Of a stretch of DNA of 15,393 bases, positions 13,259-15,393 are shown piece by piece. The stretch comes from an uncultured Clostridia bacterium. Its GTDB lineage: Bacteria; Bacillota; Clostridia; Peptostreptococcales; Acidaminobacteraceae. A model generated the notes under the pieces. It saw only the letters and a list, made by a program, of their open reading frames with translations, had not been told where the DNA came from and made no database searches. The translations under genes and the position numbers were made by a program. The stretch lies in contig CALFKA010000171.1 in assembly GCA_937880545.1 (NCBI GenBank), positions 1 through 15,393 of the forward strand, read 5' to 3'. Every line of letters begins with the position of its first letter. Within the stretch, counting starts at the first letter, position 1.

Positions 13259-15159
13259 AAGGCTTACAACGCAACGTATTTTTCTATATGCTCATCTTGG
13301 CGGTGATGGTGTTTGCGTTCGTCAACAGCATGACCCCCAAAGAGAAGCAGATCGAACTGAATTTTTCTGACGTCCTAGACCGTATGGAAGCCGGGAGCGT
13401 CAAAGAGTTGACCGTAAAGGACAGGATTGTAGGCGGTGTGTTGACAGATGATACACCCTTTACGATCTATGTGCCCGAACTGTTCGGTCAGGTATACGGA
13501 GAAAGGCTGCTCACTGCGGCGGAAGGATACAATATTCCCATCACGACAGCTCCTCCCGATTCGGATTCGCTTCTTGCGAGCTTGCTTCCCACCCTCCTGA
13601 TGATCGGCGGACTCGCCCTCATCTGGTTCTTGTTCATTAACAACGCGCAGGGAGGCACGAACAAAGCCATGAGCTTTGGCAAGTCCAAGGCGAAGGTGCA
13701 TAAGCAGGACCCGGAAAGCCGTGTCACCTTTGTGGATGTGGCGGGTCTGAAAGAAGAAAAAGAAGAGCTCCAGGAAGTTGTCGACTTTCTGAAGGCTCCG
13801 CAGAAATACCAGGCAATCGGTGCCAGGATCCCCAAAGGTATCCTGATGGTCGGTCTGCCCGGAACGGGGAAGACTTACTTATCGAAAGCCATTGCCGGGG
13901 AAGCCGGCGTGCCGTTCTACAGCATCAGTGGCTCTGACTTCGTCGAGATGTTCGTCGGTGTCGGTGCTTCCCGCGTACGTGACTTATTCAATAACGCGAA
14001 AAAGGATGCCCCTTGCATCGTCTTCATCGATGAGATCGATGCGGTCGGCAGAAGAAGGGGCGCGGGCCTCGGCGGAGGAAATGATGAGCGCGAGCAGACC
14101 CTCAACCAGCTCCTCGTGGAGATGGACGGCTTCAGTGAACATGAAGGCATCATCATCATTGCCGCCACAAACCGTCCTGACATCCTCGACCCGGCCCTCT
14201 TAAGACCCGGCCGATTTGACAGACAGATCCATGTCGGTGTTCCCGATGTGAAGGAAAGAGAAGCGATCCTCAAGGTCCACTCAAGAAACAAACCGATCGA
14301 TAGTGACGTATCTTTTGAGATCATTGCCAAGCGCACCCCCGGATTTACCCCGGCGGATTTGGAAAACATGATCAACGAAGCGGCCCTCCTCGCCGCCCGA
14401 AGAAACATGAAGACCATCACTATGGATCTTATAGAAGAAGCGACCACCAAGGTCATGATGGGCGTAGAGAAGAAAAGCAAGATCGTCACGCCCAAAGAAA
14501 AGCGAATCGTGTCCGTGCATGAAGCGGGGCACGCCGTCGTTGCCTATGCACTTCCGGAAGCGGATCCCGTGCACCAGGTGACCATTATCCCAAGAGGCGG
14601 AGCCGGTGGCTACACCATGCGTCTGCCGACGGATGAGCGCAACTATATGACGAAGAATCAGATGCTTAATGAGCTGAAGATCATGCTTGGAGGTCGTGCG
14701 GCTGAAAAGATCATTCTGAAAGACATCAGCACCGGTGCCTCCAGTGACTTAAAGAGCGTCTCCAGTCTTGCCAGAAACATGGTTGTAAAATACGCTATGG
14801 GTGAGAACCTCTCTCAGATGGCCTACTCAGAAGAAGACAATGTCTTCATCGCAAGGGACCTTACGACAAAGAGAGACCTCTCAGAGCAGGTGGTGGCTGA
14901 GATCGATAGAGAAATCAGAACATTAGTCGACTCCTCCTATGATGAGACCATCGCCATACTGGAGAGCCGCATCGATCAGCTCGAAGATGTCGCCAAAGCG
15001 CTTGTAGAGTTTGAGACCATTGACGGCGATGAGTTCGTCATGGTTATGGAACAGGGCTTTGAAGCTCTCTACCGACAGAGAAACAAAGTTGAAGAGGAGA
15101 CACCTCCTCCCATAGAACCGACAGAGCCCCCTCTGCAGGTAGCACCGCAGGAGGGATAA
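13255..15159 (+). CDS. ftsH: ATP-dependent zinc metalloprotease FtsH
   Basis: Hexameric membrane AAA+ protease that extracts and degrades membrane and some soluble proteins. Seen in order: transmembrane helix 1 (about 5-23), an extracytoplasmic domain, transmembrane helix 2 (about 103-124), the AAA domain with Walker A GLPGTGKT (200-207; usually GPPGTGKT), pore motif FVGVGASRVRDLF, Walker B IVFIDEIDA (D259, E260), ATNRPDILDPALLRPGRFDR with the Arg finger region, then the zinc site HEAGH (422-426) and the third ligand D498 in TGASSDLK. A short acidic, proline-rich tail ends the 634-residue protein. The start is GTG 13255, overlapping the tilS stop, with AAGGAGG at 13241-13247. In-frame neighbours are not better placed. 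A strong terminator follows within 20 bases. Confidence 0.97.
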   Translation: MKGLQRNVFFYMLILAVMVFAFVNSMTPKEKQIELNFSDVLDRMEAGSVKELTVKDRIVGGVLTDDTPFTIYVPELFGQVYGERLLTAAEGYNIPITTAPPDSDSLLASLLPTLLMIGGLALIWFLFINNAQGGTNKAMSFGKSKAKVHKQDPESRVTFVDVAGLKEEKEELQEVVDFLKAPQKYQAIGARIPKGILMVGLPGTGKTYLSKAIAGEAGVPFYSISGSDFVEMFVGVGASRVRDLFNNAKKDAPCIVFIDEIDAVGRRRGAGLGGGNDEREQTLNQLLVEMDGFSEHEGIIIIAATNRPDILDPALLRPGRFDRQIHVGVPDVKEREAILKVHSRNKPIDSDVSFEIIAKRTPGFTPADLENMINEAALLAARRNMKTITMDLIEEATTKVMMGVEKKSKIVTPKEKRIVSVHEAGHAVVAYALPEADPVHQVTIIPRGGAGGYTMRLPTDERNYMTKNQMLNELKIMLGGRAAEKIILKDISTGASSDLKSVSSLARNMVVKYAMGENLSQMAYSEEDNVFIARDLTTKRDLSEQVVAEIDREIRTLVDSSYDETIAILESRIDQLEDVAKALVEFETIDGDEFVMVMEQGFEALYRQRNKVEEETPPPIEPTEPPLQVAPQEG

Positions 15160-15174
15160 CGATCCAACCATCAG

Positions 15175-15206
15175 CCCCTTTCTCAAAAGCGAGAAGGGGG
15201 TTTTTT
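15175..15206 (+). terminator. Rho-independent terminator after ftsH
   Basis: CCCCTTTCTC (15175-15184) pairs with GAGAAGGGGG (15191-15200), ten pairs including one G-T, around the loop AAAAGC, followed by six T's at 15201-15206. It closes the tilS-ftsH transcript. Confidence 0.95.
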
Positions 15207-15393
15207 CATTCGTGAAAATATGAGAGAATAGAAAAGTCGATGAGTCAGAACCGACCCGTAAAGTAATGGTGTTTGACGAATAAGTTTACAGTTAGAAAGC
15301 GAATAATATGGATAAATTCTTTACAAACCAACCGGACGAGTCAAGTCCAATAAGTGGTGTAAATTCCCTTCGGCTCATGTAAGACAGTGAATC
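15207..15393. other. AT-rich tail with no assignable gene
   Basis: These 187 bases after the ftsH terminator contain no gene I recognise. A 24-codon open frame (15308-15382) runs from ATG GAT AAA to CTC ATG TAA, but it lacks a good ribosome binding site and its length is expected by chance. Promoter-like boxes (TTGACG at 15273, TTTACA at 15285, TAATAT at 15304) are present but not at proper spacing to each other. It may be the upstream region of a feature beyond the window edge. Confidence 0.5.

Noticed and set aside
13917..14495. Long antisense open frame (192 codons) inside ftsH
   Set aside because: It is the reverse-frame shadow of the FtsH AAA region; the sense strand carries full Walker and pore motifs, and the antisense protein shows no family features.
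15207..15393. Group II intron end or riboswitch after the ftsH terminator
   Set aside because: Bacterial class C introns often follow terminators, but no GUGYG-type start directly follows the T-run and no domain V-like hairpin is visible; no known riboswitch core could be recognised either.

Overview
The window looks like a chromosomal segment of a Gram-positive Firmicute, most likely a non-sporulating member of the Clostridia. The main evidence is gene order: glmU-prs-pth-mfd-prsA-yabN/mazG-hup-rqcP(yabO)-divIC-ppx-tilS-ftsH. This is a recognisable version of the Bacillus/Clostridium gcaD-prs-spoVC-mfd-...-ftsH neighbourhood. Gram-positive traits include strong AGGAGG-type ribosome binding sites, a lipobox foldase lipoprotein and DivIC. 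The sporulation genes that normally sit inside this neighbourhood (spoVG, spoVT, yabP, yabQ, spoIIE) are missing. I cannot name the genus.

Layout. Positions 1-1378 hold two AT-richer genes: the 3' part of an M29-aminopeptidase/NicX-like metalloenzyme, and a signal-less type 3 solute-binding domain protein. They end at a strong hairpin terminator (1442-1484). After about 190 bases of non-coding DNA a consensus -10 drives glmU. From 1674 to 10135 runs a very compact presumed operon: glmU (cell-wall UDP-GlcNAc), prs (PRPP), pth (peptidyl-tRNA recycling), mfd (transcription-coupled repair), a PrsA-like foldase lipoprotein and a YabN-type methylase-MazG fusion. Several start codons overlap the preceding stop codon. 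A separate promoter at 10164-10192, carrying a 7-bp dyad, drives hup (HU protein). Then come rqcP, divIC, ppx/gppA, tilS and ftsH. Hairpin-plus-T-run structures sit directly before rqcP and before ppx, and both of those starts lack a Shine-Dalgarno sequence. ftsH ends at a textbook terminator (15175-15206), followed by an AT-rich tail I cannot assign.

The genes share themes rather than one pathway: precursor supply (GlmU, Prs), translation and ribosome rescue (Pth, RqcP, TilS), genome maintenance (Mfd, HU, MazG), envelope and division (PrsA-like foldase, DivIC, FtsH), and phosphate/alarmone metabolism (Ppx).

I found no novel defence system, CRISPR array, transposase or RNA gene. The points most worth a second look are: the loss of sporulation genes and hpt from a conserved cluster; the paired SD-less starts behind terminator-like hairpins; the dyad in the hup promoter; the shortened MazG half; the His-for-Glu exchange in the M29-like protein; and the unexplained right-hand tail.
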